A stretch of 36,735 bases of DNA, from contig CAZJRB010000074.1 in the NCBI GenBank assembly GCA_964547995.1, positions 1 to 36,735 on the forward strand, read 5' to 3'. Of the stretch, positions 8,422 to 15,469 are shown in pieces. The DNA is from CAZJRB01 sp964547995 (GTDB lineage Bacteria > Planctomycetota > Planctomycetia > Pirellulales > Thermoguttaceae). A model generated the notes under the pieces. The model saw nothing but the letters and a program-made list of their open reading frames with translations. It was not told where the DNA came from and made no database searches. The number at the start of each line of letters is the position of its first letter. Within the stretch, counting starts at the first letter, position 1. Position numbers and translations under genes: made by a program.

Positions 8422-9195
8422 CTAGTGGGAAATCGAGCAGTCCGGCAATGCCTGCCGGAGTTTCTCGATGCCTTCGTCGGTGACTTGCGTGTCGTTGAGT
8501 TCCAATATCACGAGTTTCCTCAACACCTTGAGACGTTCCAGCCCGGTGTCGGTGATTTGCGAGTCGTTGAACTCCAGGAACTCCAGTTCTTTCATGCACT
8601 TCAGGTGTTCCAGCCCGGCATCGGTGATTTGCGTGCCGTTAAGGTGTAGATTCTTCACCTGTGTCAAGTCCTCGAGGTGTGCCAACTCGGCATCGGCAAT
8701 TTGGCTTCCTTCGAGGGTTACCACGAGTGCGCGAGATTTCGAGTCCACAAACACCCATCCGCCCAGTTCTTCGATTGCCTCCACTGCTTCCTTCTGCCGT
8801 TTAGCCTTCTGTATCTTGCACGAGAGCCAACTACACGGAATCGCAACCACGGTCATCAGGAGAAACAGGTGCCATAGGTGGTACTGATACCACCGACGTT
8901 CTGATTTGGCTTCCCACCTCTTGACCAGCGAACCGACAAAACGACGGCAGAACGCGCAGAACGCCACGAGAGAACGGCGAAGACGCAATGCGAGGGAGAT
9001 TAGAACGATACCTGAAAGCCCTCCCAAGGCCACCCGGTGAGAACTCGGCAACAAATATGTAGATGGCAGCAAGATGAGGGCGAACGACGCCAGGCTTGCC
9101 ACAAAGGCGTAAAGCAACAAGCCGAGAACCGAGCTTGGGCTGTACTGATACCAGCGGAGTTTTGGCTTCTCGGCGGGTTGGGGCTTCTCGTCCAT
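8422..9195 (-). CDS. Leucine-rich-repeat membrane protein, paralogue of the neighbouring LRR gene
   Basis: 257 residues from ATG 9195 (MDEKPQPAEKPKLRWYQY), chosen because this aligns with the start of the paralogue; upstream in-frame codons translate a repeat-containing intergenic stretch. It contains two copies of the RWYQY motif (residues 14-18 and 101-105). The first is followed by two membrane helices (~22-47 and 55-72), the second by one (~106-126) that corresponds to the single helix of the paralogue. Then come the EAIEELGG linker and about four 24-residue LRRs (~165-255). The doubled motif suggests an internal duplication or fusion of two N-terminal modules. The genes are 58 bases apart on the same strand. 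Function unknown. Confidence 0.85.
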   Translation of the reverse strand: MDEKPQPAEKPKLRWYQYSPSSVLGLLLYAFVASLASFALILLPSTYLLPSSHRVALGGLSGIVLISLALRLRRSLVAFCAFCRRFVGSLVKRWEAKSERRWYQYHLWHLFLLMTVVAIPCSWLSCKIQKAKRQKEAVEAIEELGGWVFVDSKSRALVVTLEGSQIADAELAHLEDLTQVKNLHLNGTQITDAGLEHLKCMKELEFLEFNDSQITDTGLERLKVLRKLVILELNDTQVTDEGIEKLRQALPDCSISH

Positions 9196-9583
9196 ACCCG
9201 CATCATACCACGTCGGGGCGGAGGAATGTCCAACCATCCTTCCATCCATCGAGATCACCTGGGGTGCGACCACCGGTCGCGGCTTTGTGCCCTTGGCCGC
9301 TTGTCGCAGCATTTGAGCTGCGGCGTTGGTAATATGGGCAAAATGCACACCTCTGTGGGGGTTGGCCGTTGTTCGGGCCTCGTAGGGTGCGTGAAACGCA
9401 CCGCCAAATTGCCCTTCGCCTCCCATGGTGCGTTTCACGCACCCTACCGCCGCTCTCTTGACGGGCGAGGATGCTTCTGGTCAATTGAGTGGTCTGAACA
9501 TCTACCACTTACAGACATCTCGCGGTCGTCGGGCGATGCCTGCCCTACGTATTGTACACGCTTGCGAAGAGAGGAAGTCCACC
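9196..9583. other. Divergent intergenic region with a long inverted repeat
   Basis: 388 bases between the LRR gene and the plus-strand isomerase gene. It holds the inverted repeat at 9382-9447; the remainder shows no gene or confident promoter. GAGAGGAAG just before 9584 is the ribosome-binding site of the isomerase gene. Confidence 0.6.
9382..9447. repeat. Inverted repeat, 21-base perfect arms (GGTGCGT...ACGCACC type)
   Basis: Left arm 9382-9402 and right arm 9427-9447 are perfect reverse complements, with a 24-base spacer. Each arm is itself nearly palindromic (GGTGCG TTTCA CGCACC), so either two small hairpins or one long one can form. It lies upstream of a metabolic gene cluster and has REP/IR-element character. 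Confidence 0.9.
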
Positions 9584-10438
9584 ATGAAGATCGGTATCGA
9601 CAGTTACTGTTACCACCGCTATTTCGGAGAGGTCTACGACAACCAGAAGGACCCCGGAAAGAGGATCACGTACGAGGATTTCCTGAATCGTGCGATCGAG
9701 CTGGGCGTGGACGGGGTCTCCCTGGAGACGTGCTTTTTCGAGAGCAGGGACGACGACTATTTCAAGAAGCTTCGCGAGGTCCTCGACCGCGGGAAGCTCG
9801 AGTGCGTGGTCGCCTGGGGACATCTTGACGGGCTGGAAGGGGGCACGAACCTCGAGGCCGCCAAAGACATGGAGTCGTATTTCGACGTGTGCGACATCCT
9901 CGGGGCCAAGGTCATGCGCATGGTCGGGTCGAGCCTTACCTTCCGCAACGACCCCCACCGGCCGCAGATGGAGAGGATTGCCAAGATCATGAAGGAATCG
10001 GTCAAGCGGGCGGAAGACCGCGGCATCAAGTTTGCCATGGAAAACCACTTTGATTTTACGGCCGACGAAATACTCGAAATCTTCGAGGACGTCGGCTCCG
10101 ACTATTTCGGGATGACCTTCGACATCGGAAACTCGCTGCGTATCGGCGACGAGCCGGTCAAGGCCGCCAAGAAGCTGGCCAAGCACATCTTCGCAACCCA
10201 TACCAAGGACGTTGCCCCGGTCTACGGCGCCGATCCGCAGGATTGGGACTTCTTCGCCAGCGTGCCGGTCGGCAAGGGCGTGTGCAACATGCCGGGCGTG
10301 GTCCAAGTGTTGGAGGATTTCGGCTACGACGGGCTTTTCGCCGTCGAGATCGACTACCTCCACCCGGATTACGAAGACGAAGACCCCGCACTGGCCGAGA
10401 GTATCAAGTACCTGGAGCAAGTAAGACAATCCCTGTGA
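9584..10438 (+). CDS. Sugar phosphate isomerase/epimerase-like TIM-barrel protein
   Basis: 284-residue protein of the AP_endonuc_2/xylose-isomerase-like TIM-barrel superfamily, whose members isomerise, epimerise or dehydrate sugars and polyols. Likely metal-binding residues sit at strand ends: E153 (FAMENH), D180 (TFDIGN), H206 (ATHTKD) and E255 (AVEIDY). The start MKIGIDSYCYHRYFGE at ATG 9584 is decided by GAGAGGAAG about 8 bases upstream and by family alignment; the open frame extends 53 codons further through repeat DNA. It is the first gene of a plus-strand run with a Gfo/Idh dehydrogenase and a second isomerase, a combination typical of inositol, keto-sugar or glycoside catabolism. Substrate is not visible. 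Confidence 0.9.
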   Translation: MKIGIDSYCYHRYFGEVYDNQKDPGKRITYEDFLNRAIELGVDGVSLETCFFESRDDDYFKKLREVLDRGKLECVVAWGHLDGLEGGTNLEAAKDMESYFDVCDILGAKVMRMVGSSLTFRNDPHRPQMERIAKIMKESVKRAEDRGIKFAMENHFDFTADEILEIFEDVGSDYFGMTFDIGNSLRIGDEPVKAAKKLAKHIFATHTKDVAPVYGADPQDWDFFASVPVGKGVCNMPGVVQVLEDFGYDGLFAVEIDYLHPDYEDEDPALAESIKYLEQVRQSL

Positions 10439-10460
10439 GCAAGTAGCAGTTAGGCCCCAT

Positions 10461-10530
10461 CCAGCCGCTTGCGGCTTCGCACGAAGAACGGGCGCCCGCC
10501 CGACCTGGCTGCGAAGCCGCAAGCGGCTGG
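10461..10530. repeat. 70-base hairpin element, copy 1
   Basis: Arms 10461-10481 and 10510-10530 are perfect 21-base reverse complements (AGCCGCTTGCGGCTTCGCA type) around a 28-base loop containing AAGAACGGGCGCCCGCCCGA. A second copy in the same orientation lies at 11922-11989; the pair brackets the Gfo/Idh gene. Confidence 0.95.
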
Positions 10531-10590
10531 GGAAGCGATTACGTGGCACCAGCCAACTGAGCGGCGAACCTCAGATAAGGAGCATTGAAA

Positions 10591-11766
10591 ATGGCCGTCG
10601 AAGGTTTTCAAGAAGTCAATTACGAGAGCGTGGGGCTTCCCAGGGTGGCGATCGGGCTTTTGGGATGCGGGTTCATCGGGCAAGTCCACTCGAATGCTTA
10701 CCTCAAGATCCCTTATACGTGCCCTTCTCCGGCCGCCCTGCCCGAGATGATCGCGCTGTGCGACCAGGTGGGGGCGGAAGAAAAGGCCAAGAAGTTCAGG
10801 TACCAGGGATGCTACACCGACTGGCGCCGCATGGTCGAAGACCCGAGGATCATGGTCATCGACAATTGCACGCCGGACGACACCCACTGTGAACCTACCG
10901 TCGCCGCGGCTGAAAACGGAAAACACGTCGTTTGCGAAAAGCCGATGGCCATGACCGCCGCCGATGCAAAGCGGATGGTCGAGGCCGCGGAGAAGGCGGG
11001 CGTTAAAAGCCTCTGCTGCCATAACTACCGCTTCCTGCCCGCCGTGAGACTGGCCCGGGAACTCATCGAAAAAGGCGCCCTGGGAAAAATCTACCATTTC
11101 CGCGGGCAATATCTCCAGCCGTACGGCCACGACCCCGAAGAGGTGATCGAGAACGCATGGTACGCCGCCGGAACCGCCTCCGGAACGCTGCTGGGGATCG
11201 GCAGCCACGTGATCGACATGGCCCGGTTCCTCGTCGGCGAGATCACCAGCGTCAGCGGGCTGGTCCGGACCTTCAACACCTCGCGGAAAAGAGCATCGGG
11301 TGAAGTGGAAGAGGTGTTGGCCGACGAAGGCAATATTGCGTGTGTCGAGTTTGCCGGCGGGGCAATCGGCTCGATCGAATCTTCCTGCGTCTGCCCCGGA
11401 AGAAAGAACGAGTTTACCTTCGAGGTCAACGGGTCCGACGGGAGCATCGCCTTTGATCTCGAGGACCCGAACCACTTGCAGGCATGCGACGCCAAGACGG
11501 GAAAACCGGAATTGTTGGGCTTTACCAACGTCTCGGTGACTTCGTCCGATCATCCGCTGCAAACGCCGTATCTTCCGCCCGGGCACAACGCGGGCTGGGA
11601 GTACGGCCACCTGCACGCGCTGCACCATTTCCTCGATTGCATCGTCAACAACAAGCCGGTTGCCCCGTACGGCGCCACCTTCGACGACGGTTACCGGGTC
11701 CAAGTCATTATGGAGGCGATCGACGAGTCGTCCCGGACGGGGCAGAGAATCGAATTGGCATATTAG
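10591..11766 (+). CDS. Gfo/Idh/MocA-family NAD(P)-dependent oxidoreductase
   Basis: 391-residue cytosolic dehydrogenase. The N-terminal Rossmann fold has the dinucleotide motif GLLGCGFIG (G25-x-G27-x-x-G30), followed by DNCTPDDTHC and the family signature CEKPMA (E116-K117-P118, the catalytic lysine region). The C-terminal alpha/beta domain includes GTLLGIGSHVIDMARFLVGE, with a His-Asp pair typical of the active site. The ATG at 10591 is preferred to the TTG two codons upstream because ATAAGGAG is better spaced. It sits between two TIM-barrel isomerase genes; in known pathways (inositol or 3-keto-glycoside catabolism) the dehydrogenase makes a keto sugar that the isomerase-like protein processes. 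It is flanked by two direct copies of a 70-base hairpin element. Confidence 0.93.
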   Translation: MAVEGFQEVNYESVGLPRVAIGLLGCGFIGQVHSNAYLKIPYTCPSPAALPEMIALCDQVGAEEKAKKFRYQGCYTDWRRMVEDPRIMVIDNCTPDDTHCEPTVAAAENGKHVVCEKPMAMTAADAKRMVEAAEKAGVKSLCCHNYRFLPAVRLARELIEKGALGKIYHFRGQYLQPYGHDPEEVIENAWYAAGTASGTLLGIGSHVIDMARFLVGEITSVSGLVRTFNTSRKRASGEVEEVLADEGNIACVEFAGGAIGSIESSCVCPGRKNEFTFEVNGSDGSIAFDLEDPNHLQACDAKTGKPELLGFTNVSVTSSDHPLQTPYLPPGHNAGWEYGHLHALHHFLDCIVNNKPVAPYGATFDDGYRVQVIMEAIDESSRTGQRIELAY

Positions 11767-11769
11767 TAC

Positions 11770-11892
11770 CTGTTGCGGAAAGCCGGATTTTCGGGTGCCA
11801 TGCCCACGCTTGCGTGGGCATGTAGCGGTTTCTTGCGGGATTCACGACATGCCCACGCAAGCGTGGGCATGGCACCCAACTTTCCGCAACAG
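11770..11892. repeat. Nested inverted repeat, 31-base inner and 13-base outer arms
   Basis: Inner arms 11793-11823 and 11847-11877 are perfect 31-base reverse complements containing CCCACGCTTGCGTGGG, itself palindromic. Outer arms CTGTTGCGGAAAG (11770-11782) and its complement at 11880-11892 are also perfect. The whole 123-base unit could fold into one long structure in the mRNA just after the Gfo/Idh stop codon. Confidence 0.95.
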
Positions 11893-11921
11893 AAACATAT
11901 TAGGGGCTGGGAATTGGGAGT

Positions 11922-11989
11922 TGGCCGCTTGCGGCTTCGCACCAAGAACGGGCGCCCGCCCGAACCCACTGCAAAGCCGCAAGCGGCCA
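11922..11989. repeat. 70-base hairpin element, copy 2
   Basis: Arms 11922-11941 and 11970-11989 are 20-base reverse complements with one mismatch, around a 28-base loop that shares AAGAACGGGCGCCCGCCCGA with copy 1. Same orientation as copy 1. It lies about 35 bases before the start of the second isomerase gene. Confidence 0.93.
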
Positions 11990-12023
11990 CACTACCCCCA
12001 AGCCATCGAAAGGATCAATCAAC

Positions 12024-12845
12024 ATGGAAATCGGTCTGAACCTGGAATTCATCCGCAGCAGCGACAAGTCGTTTCGGGCGGGCATCGAAATCGCCGCCGA
12101 ACTCGGCTACAAGTACGTCGAGCCGTGTGTCGGTCTCGGCTACGACCTGATCGCCCTGGGCGGATACTACCATACGGTCTCGATGGACGACGACCCGCTG
12201 GAAGTCAAGGAGTGGCTCGACGAGCTGAGGCTGAAGCCGTCGGCCATCAGCGCCCATTCCCCGTTGATGCGGCCCGAGGTCTCGGTCCCGTATCTGACGC
12301 GGGCGATCCGCTATGCCAGCGACGTCGGCGCCCCGGTGGTCACCACCGACGAGGGAGTCAAGCCCGACTGGATGTCCGAAGACCAGGCCTTCGACATCAT
12401 GCGGTACTCGATCCACCAGGTGATGCAGACGGCCGAGCGCTACGGGATCGTCGTCGGATTGGAGCCACACCGGAACTACTCGGTCCGCAAGGACACCTTC
12501 CTGAAAATGCTGGCGCTTTCCGACAGCCCCTGTTGGAAGGTGAACTGGGACACGGGCAACTTCTACCTCGGCGGGCAGGACGACCCGTACGAGTCGCTCG
12601 ACGCGGTGGCCGACGAGCTTTGCCACCTCCATGCGAAGGACATCAGCATCCAGCAGAGCGAGTCGGACCGCGGCGAGGTGACCGGGACGGCCGTCGGCTG
12701 TGCCTGCGGCGACGGAGTGGTTGAGTGGCCCCGGGTGATCGACATCCTCAGGAAGCACAACTACGACGGGGTGCTGTGCGTCGAGTGCGGCACGCCGGAG
12801 CAGGCCGTCCGCAGCCTGGAATATCTCCAAAACCTGCTGAAATAG
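12024..12845 (+). CDS. Sugar phosphate isomerase/epimerase-like TIM-barrel protein (second)
   Basis: 273-residue AP_endonuc_2/xylose-isomerase-like TIM barrel. Probable metal ligands are E147 (VVGLEPH), D176 (VNWDTGN), H203 (CHLHAKD) and E254 (LCVECG), in the order expected for the superfamily. The ATG at 12024 (MEIGLNLEFIRSSDKSF) is directly at the family start. It is related in fold but not closely in sequence to the isomerase at 9584, so the two are probably different steps of one pathway. It follows the Gfo/Idh gene after a gap filled by two hairpin repeats and precedes the corrinoid protein gene by 78 bases. Exact substrate unknown. Confidence 0.92.
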   Translation: MEIGLNLEFIRSSDKSFRAGIEIAAELGYKYVEPCVGLGYDLIALGGYYHTVSMDDDPLEVKEWLDELRLKPSAISAHSPLMRPEVSVPYLTRAIRYASDVGAPVVTTDEGVKPDWMSEDQAFDIMRYSIHQVMQTAERYGIVVGLEPHRNYSVRKDTFLKMLALSDSPCWKVNWDTGNFYLGGQDDPYESLDAVADELCHLHAKDISIQQSESDRGEVTGTAVGCACGDGVVEWPRVIDILRKHNYDGVLCVECGTPEQAVRSLEYLQNLLK

Positions 12846-12850
12846 CCGGT

Positions 12851-12878
12851 TTCACGCGGGACGCGAACTTGATACAAT
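12851..12878 (+). promoter_or_regulatory. Possible sigma70-type promoter of the corrinoid protein gene
   Basis: TTCACG (12851-12856), a 16-base spacer and TACAAT (12873-12878) lie 45 bases before the start of the corrinoid gene. The -35 box is weak (4 of 6). If real, the corrinoid gene is transcribed separately from the isomerase cluster. Confidence 0.4.
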
Positions 12879-12923
12879 ACATCCCATCGATGTTTCAAAG
12901 ACACTACTAATCCGGAGCGATCC

Positions 12924-13556
12924 ATGCCTGATCCTCAAGAGCTTTACGACGCAATTTTGACAGGAAACGCCCCAAAGGCGGAAGAAGTGACCAAGGCCGC
13001 CATCGAGGCCGGCGACGACCCGAATGAACTGGTCCAGAAATACATGATCCCGGCCATGGACGAGGCGGGAAGACGATTCGAGTGCAACGAATACTTCGTG
13101 CCGGAGTTGCTCATTGCCGCCAGGGCCATGAAGACCTCGCTCGAGTTGCTGACCCCCCACTTGGTGGAGGCCGGCGTGGAGCCCAAGGGCCGGGTGATCA
13201 TCGGGACCGTCCAGGGCGACTTGCACGACATCGGCAAGAACCTGGTCGCCTCGATGCTCGAAGGCGGCGGGTTCAAGGTCGTCGACCTCGGCGTCGACGT
13301 GCCGCCGGAGAAGTTCGTCGAAGCCGTTCAGGAAGGGGACGAGACGATCGTGGCGCTCTCCGCTCTGCTGACGACCACCATGACCATGATGAAGACGGTG
13401 GTCGAGGCGCTGGAACAAGCGGGCATCCGCGGCAAAACCAAGGTGATCATCGGCGGTGCCCCGATTACCCAGTCGTATGCCGACGAGATCGGCGCCGACG
13501 GCTACAGCGACAACGCCAGCGCCGCCGTCGCCCTGGCACGGAAGCTGGTCGAGTAG
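12924..13556 (+). CDS. Corrinoid (cobalamin-binding) protein of methyltransferase systems
   Basis: 210-residue protein with the two-domain layout of methylotrophic corrinoid proteins (MtaC/MttC type). The helical cap domain (residues ~1-85) includes YMIPAMDEAGRRFECNEYFVPELL. The B12-binding Rossmann-like domain (~88-210) has the base-off histidine motif D99-x-H101-x-x-G104 in GDLHDIGKN, then SALLTTTM (S146-x-L148) and IIGGAP (G177-G178). It would carry a methyl group between a substrate-specific methyltransferase and an acceptor methyltransferase. No partner (MtaB, MttB, MtaA/URO-D-like) and no corrinoid activase (RamA) is within the window. Neighbours are sugar isomerases and a Gfo/Idh dehydrogenase. 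GGAG about 11 bases before ATG 12924 supports the start. Confidence 0.95.
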   Translation: MPDPQELYDAILTGNAPKAEEVTKAAIEAGDDPNELVQKYMIPAMDEAGRRFECNEYFVPELLIAARAMKTSLELLTPHLVEAGVEPKGRVIIGTVQGDLHDIGKNLVASMLEGGGFKVVDLGVDVPPEKFVEAVQEGDETIVALSALLTTTMTMMKTVVEALEQAGIRGKTKVIIGGAPITQSYADEIGADGYSDNASAAVALARKLVE

Positions 13557-13829
13557 GGTTTGCCGGCGTCGAATCTCCGCCGGGTGAGGGGGTAGGGAGT
13601 GGGATTCGGGGTTGGGAAATCCCTCAGTTTTTCGGGACGGTGCTTGACTCCGGCGAACCCCTGCCCAACACCTGCCGTAATTGAGATCAGAAAACCCCCG
13701 GTCCTTCGAGATCGGTTGGCCGGTCTATAGTGCCCGGTCGTTTAGGGTTGGAGCCGCGCCCCCGCTCGGCAGATCATCCGCCTATCGATATCAGGGCAGT
13801 CGAGAAGGCCGAACAAAAGGGGGAAAACG

Positions 13830-14492
13830 ATGGGCTCTTGCTGTTTCACACCCACTAAGAGACACTTCTTGTGGTGGTACTGGCTGCTGCTGGCCAGCAT
13901 CGTGGGCATTCCAATGCTACTGGCGGTCCTCTACGTGGCGCGGGATCCTCCAGCGGACGACGAGGAGAAGAAGGAGCGAGGAAAGCAAGCGGCGTGCATC
14001 TTCTGGACAGGCACGTTCCTGGTCGCGATTGCGGCGTTCGTGATCGTTCACGCCGTCCTGCAATCGTACTACGGGGATGAGCAGGGTCAGCTGACGTGGT
14101 CGAGCCCTGGGTACGGGTATTCGGTGGGCTATTGGACCCTGGCCTTGCAGTTTTTTGCCGCCACAGTCGCCGCCAACGGCGCCAACCAGTGGACACGAAA
14201 GCGTAAGTGGTACGTCCGGCTTCCGCTGTTGGTGTTCTGCGTCGCGATCTACCTCTTCTGTCTTATGTTCTTGAACCTGGCTTTTCGGCGTCCCGCCATC
14301 AACGTGATGCAGTTTCTGGTTTGTATGCTGCCGGCGCATTACTGGGGAGATTTTAAGGACTCGCCGGACCGGGCCGGTGCGTGGAAAGCACTGGTGGCCT
14401 TCCTGGTTGCTGCGTCCTTATTCTTTCTGGCTTCCTGTTTCGGCGAGGATTTCGCACAATGGGTTTGCGGTCCCGCCGGCGGAAAGGGCTGA
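13830..14492 (+). CDS. Hypothetical polytopic membrane protein
   Basis: 220-residue integral membrane protein with about five or six helices: ~15-37, 55-77, 97-116, 130-150, possibly 155-171, and 186-204. A charged, acidic loop (DDEEKKERGKQ, ~43-53) lies between the first two. I recognise no family. The ATG at 13830 has AGGGGGAAAAC upstream. Its stop codon overlaps the start of a SAM methyltransferase gene by one base, so the two are translated together and may act together, for example on a lipid or membrane-linked substrate; that role is inferred. Confidence 0.75.
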   Translation: MGSCCFTPTKRHFLWWYWLLLASIVGIPMLLAVLYVARDPPADDEEKKERGKQAACIFWTGTFLVAIAAFVIVHAVLQSYYGDEQGQLTWSSPGYGYSVGYWTLALQFFAATVAANGANQWTRKRKWYVRLPLLVFCVAIYLFCLMFLNLAFRRPAINVMQFLVCMLPAHYWGDFKDSPDRAGAWKALVAFLVAASLFFLASCFGEDFAQWVCGPAGGKG

Positions 14493-15283
14493 TGATGGCT
14501 ACCATGCCGCAAGCGAAGGAAACGGTTCAGTCGGAGGCCCTCTATGCCAAGGTCGCTCTGCGATACGATACGGTCTTCGAGCGAGCCATTCTGGCTGAAG
14601 GCCGTCTGACGGAAGTGGTCCAAGAGAACATGTCCGGCCGTGGTGTGCTTGATCTCGCCTGCGGGAACGGCCGCTGGCTGGACCGGTTCCGGCCGGCCTC
14701 GTACGTCGGGCTCGACCTCAACCTCGCCATGTTGCACGAGGCACGCCGGCGCTATCCCGATGCCTGCTTCGTCCAAGGCGACATGACCCGCCTCCCGTTT
14801 TCCGACAGTTCATTCGAGGGCGTGATATCCATGTTCGGGGCGATGGGACATCTGTCGCCGGCTCGCCAAGAGACGATGATACGCGAGGTGTGGAGAGTTC
14901 TGAAGCCGGGCGGGCTGGCGGTGCTCACGAACGGGAACATGTGGTCGCCGTTCAATCTGCCGACGACGCTTACCGGGGGAAGGGTCCGAATTGAGGGGGT
15001 GCGGGTCCACGTCCACTCGACGACGCCCCGGAGAATGGCCCGGTTGCTGGCGGGTTTCCGTCTTTTGCGGCTGGAAAGCTACGATTACTCGTACTTGCCG
15101 ATTCTGCCGCTGAAATTCGCCGCGAGCTTGGTCGGCTGCGACCACCAGTCCATCTACGTCCATTGGATGCACCTGTTCGACCACTGCCGGTACATCCCAA
15201 CAATGCGCTGGTTCGGGAAGCAGTTGTTGGTGGTTTGTGAAAAGGCGCACGGTGCCTCCCGTCTTGAGGCGAGGGGTGACTGA
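14492..15283 (+). CDS. Class I SAM-dependent methyltransferase
   Basis: 263-residue Rossmann-fold methyltransferase. Motif I VLDLACGNG is at residues 52-60, motif II VGLDLN at 72-77, the acidic GDMTRLPF at 96-103, the post-motif SFEGVISMFGAMGHL at ~108-121 and WRVLKPGGLAVL at ~134-145. It resembles Methyltransf_11 (UbiE/small-molecule type) proteins; the acceptor is unknown. The start at ATG 14492 (an ATG follows at 14495) is chosen because GGAAAGG is 5-11 bases upstream and because it overlaps the TGA of the preceding membrane-protein gene (TGATG), a sign of translational coupling. A longer in-frame reading would run deep into the upstream gene. Confidence 0.9.
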   Translation: MMATMPQAKETVQSEALYAKVALRYDTVFERAILAEGRLTEVVQENMSGRGVLDLACGNGRWLDRFRPASYVGLDLNLAMLHEARRRYPDACFVQGDMTRLPFSDSSFEGVISMFGAMGHLSPARQETMIREVWRVLKPGGLAVLTNGNMWSPFNLPTTLTGGRVRIEGVRVHVHSTTPRRMARLLAGFRLLRLESYDYSYLPILPLKFAASLVGCDHQSIYVHWMHLFDHCRYIPTMRWFGKQLLVVCEKAHGASRLEARGD

Positions 15284-15359
15284 CGGCTGAGCGATGGGTG
15301 GCTTGGGCACAGCGAAACGGTGCCCCGAGTAAACTGCCGTAGCGGCGTTTAGGATCGGT

Positions 15360-15462
15360 CGAGAAACAACTGTCGTAAGACGGGTCTCCTGCCCCGTCTT
15401 CTTCCTTGACGGGTCGGGAGAGTCGGGAGACCCGTCCTACAAATGCGACACTTATTTCTCGA
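15360..15462. repeat. Imperfect long inverted repeat between convergent genes
   Basis: GACGGGTCTCC (15379-15389) pairs perfectly with 15426-15436. Beyond these arms, 15360-15378 (CGAGAAACAACTGTCG) also pairs imperfectly with the sequence ending near 15462 (CGAGAAATAAGTGTCG on the other strand). The unit lies between the convergent ends of the methyltransferase and WD40 genes, where it could act as a bidirectional transcript end. Confidence 0.75.
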
Positions 15463-15469
15463 GCGGCAT

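Noticed and set aside
10450..11703. 417-codon minus-strand open frame opposite the Gfo/Idh gene
   Set aside because: It is the antisense of a strongly conserved dehydrogenase in high-GC DNA, with low-complexity Arg/Gly/Asp/Val composition and no family match.
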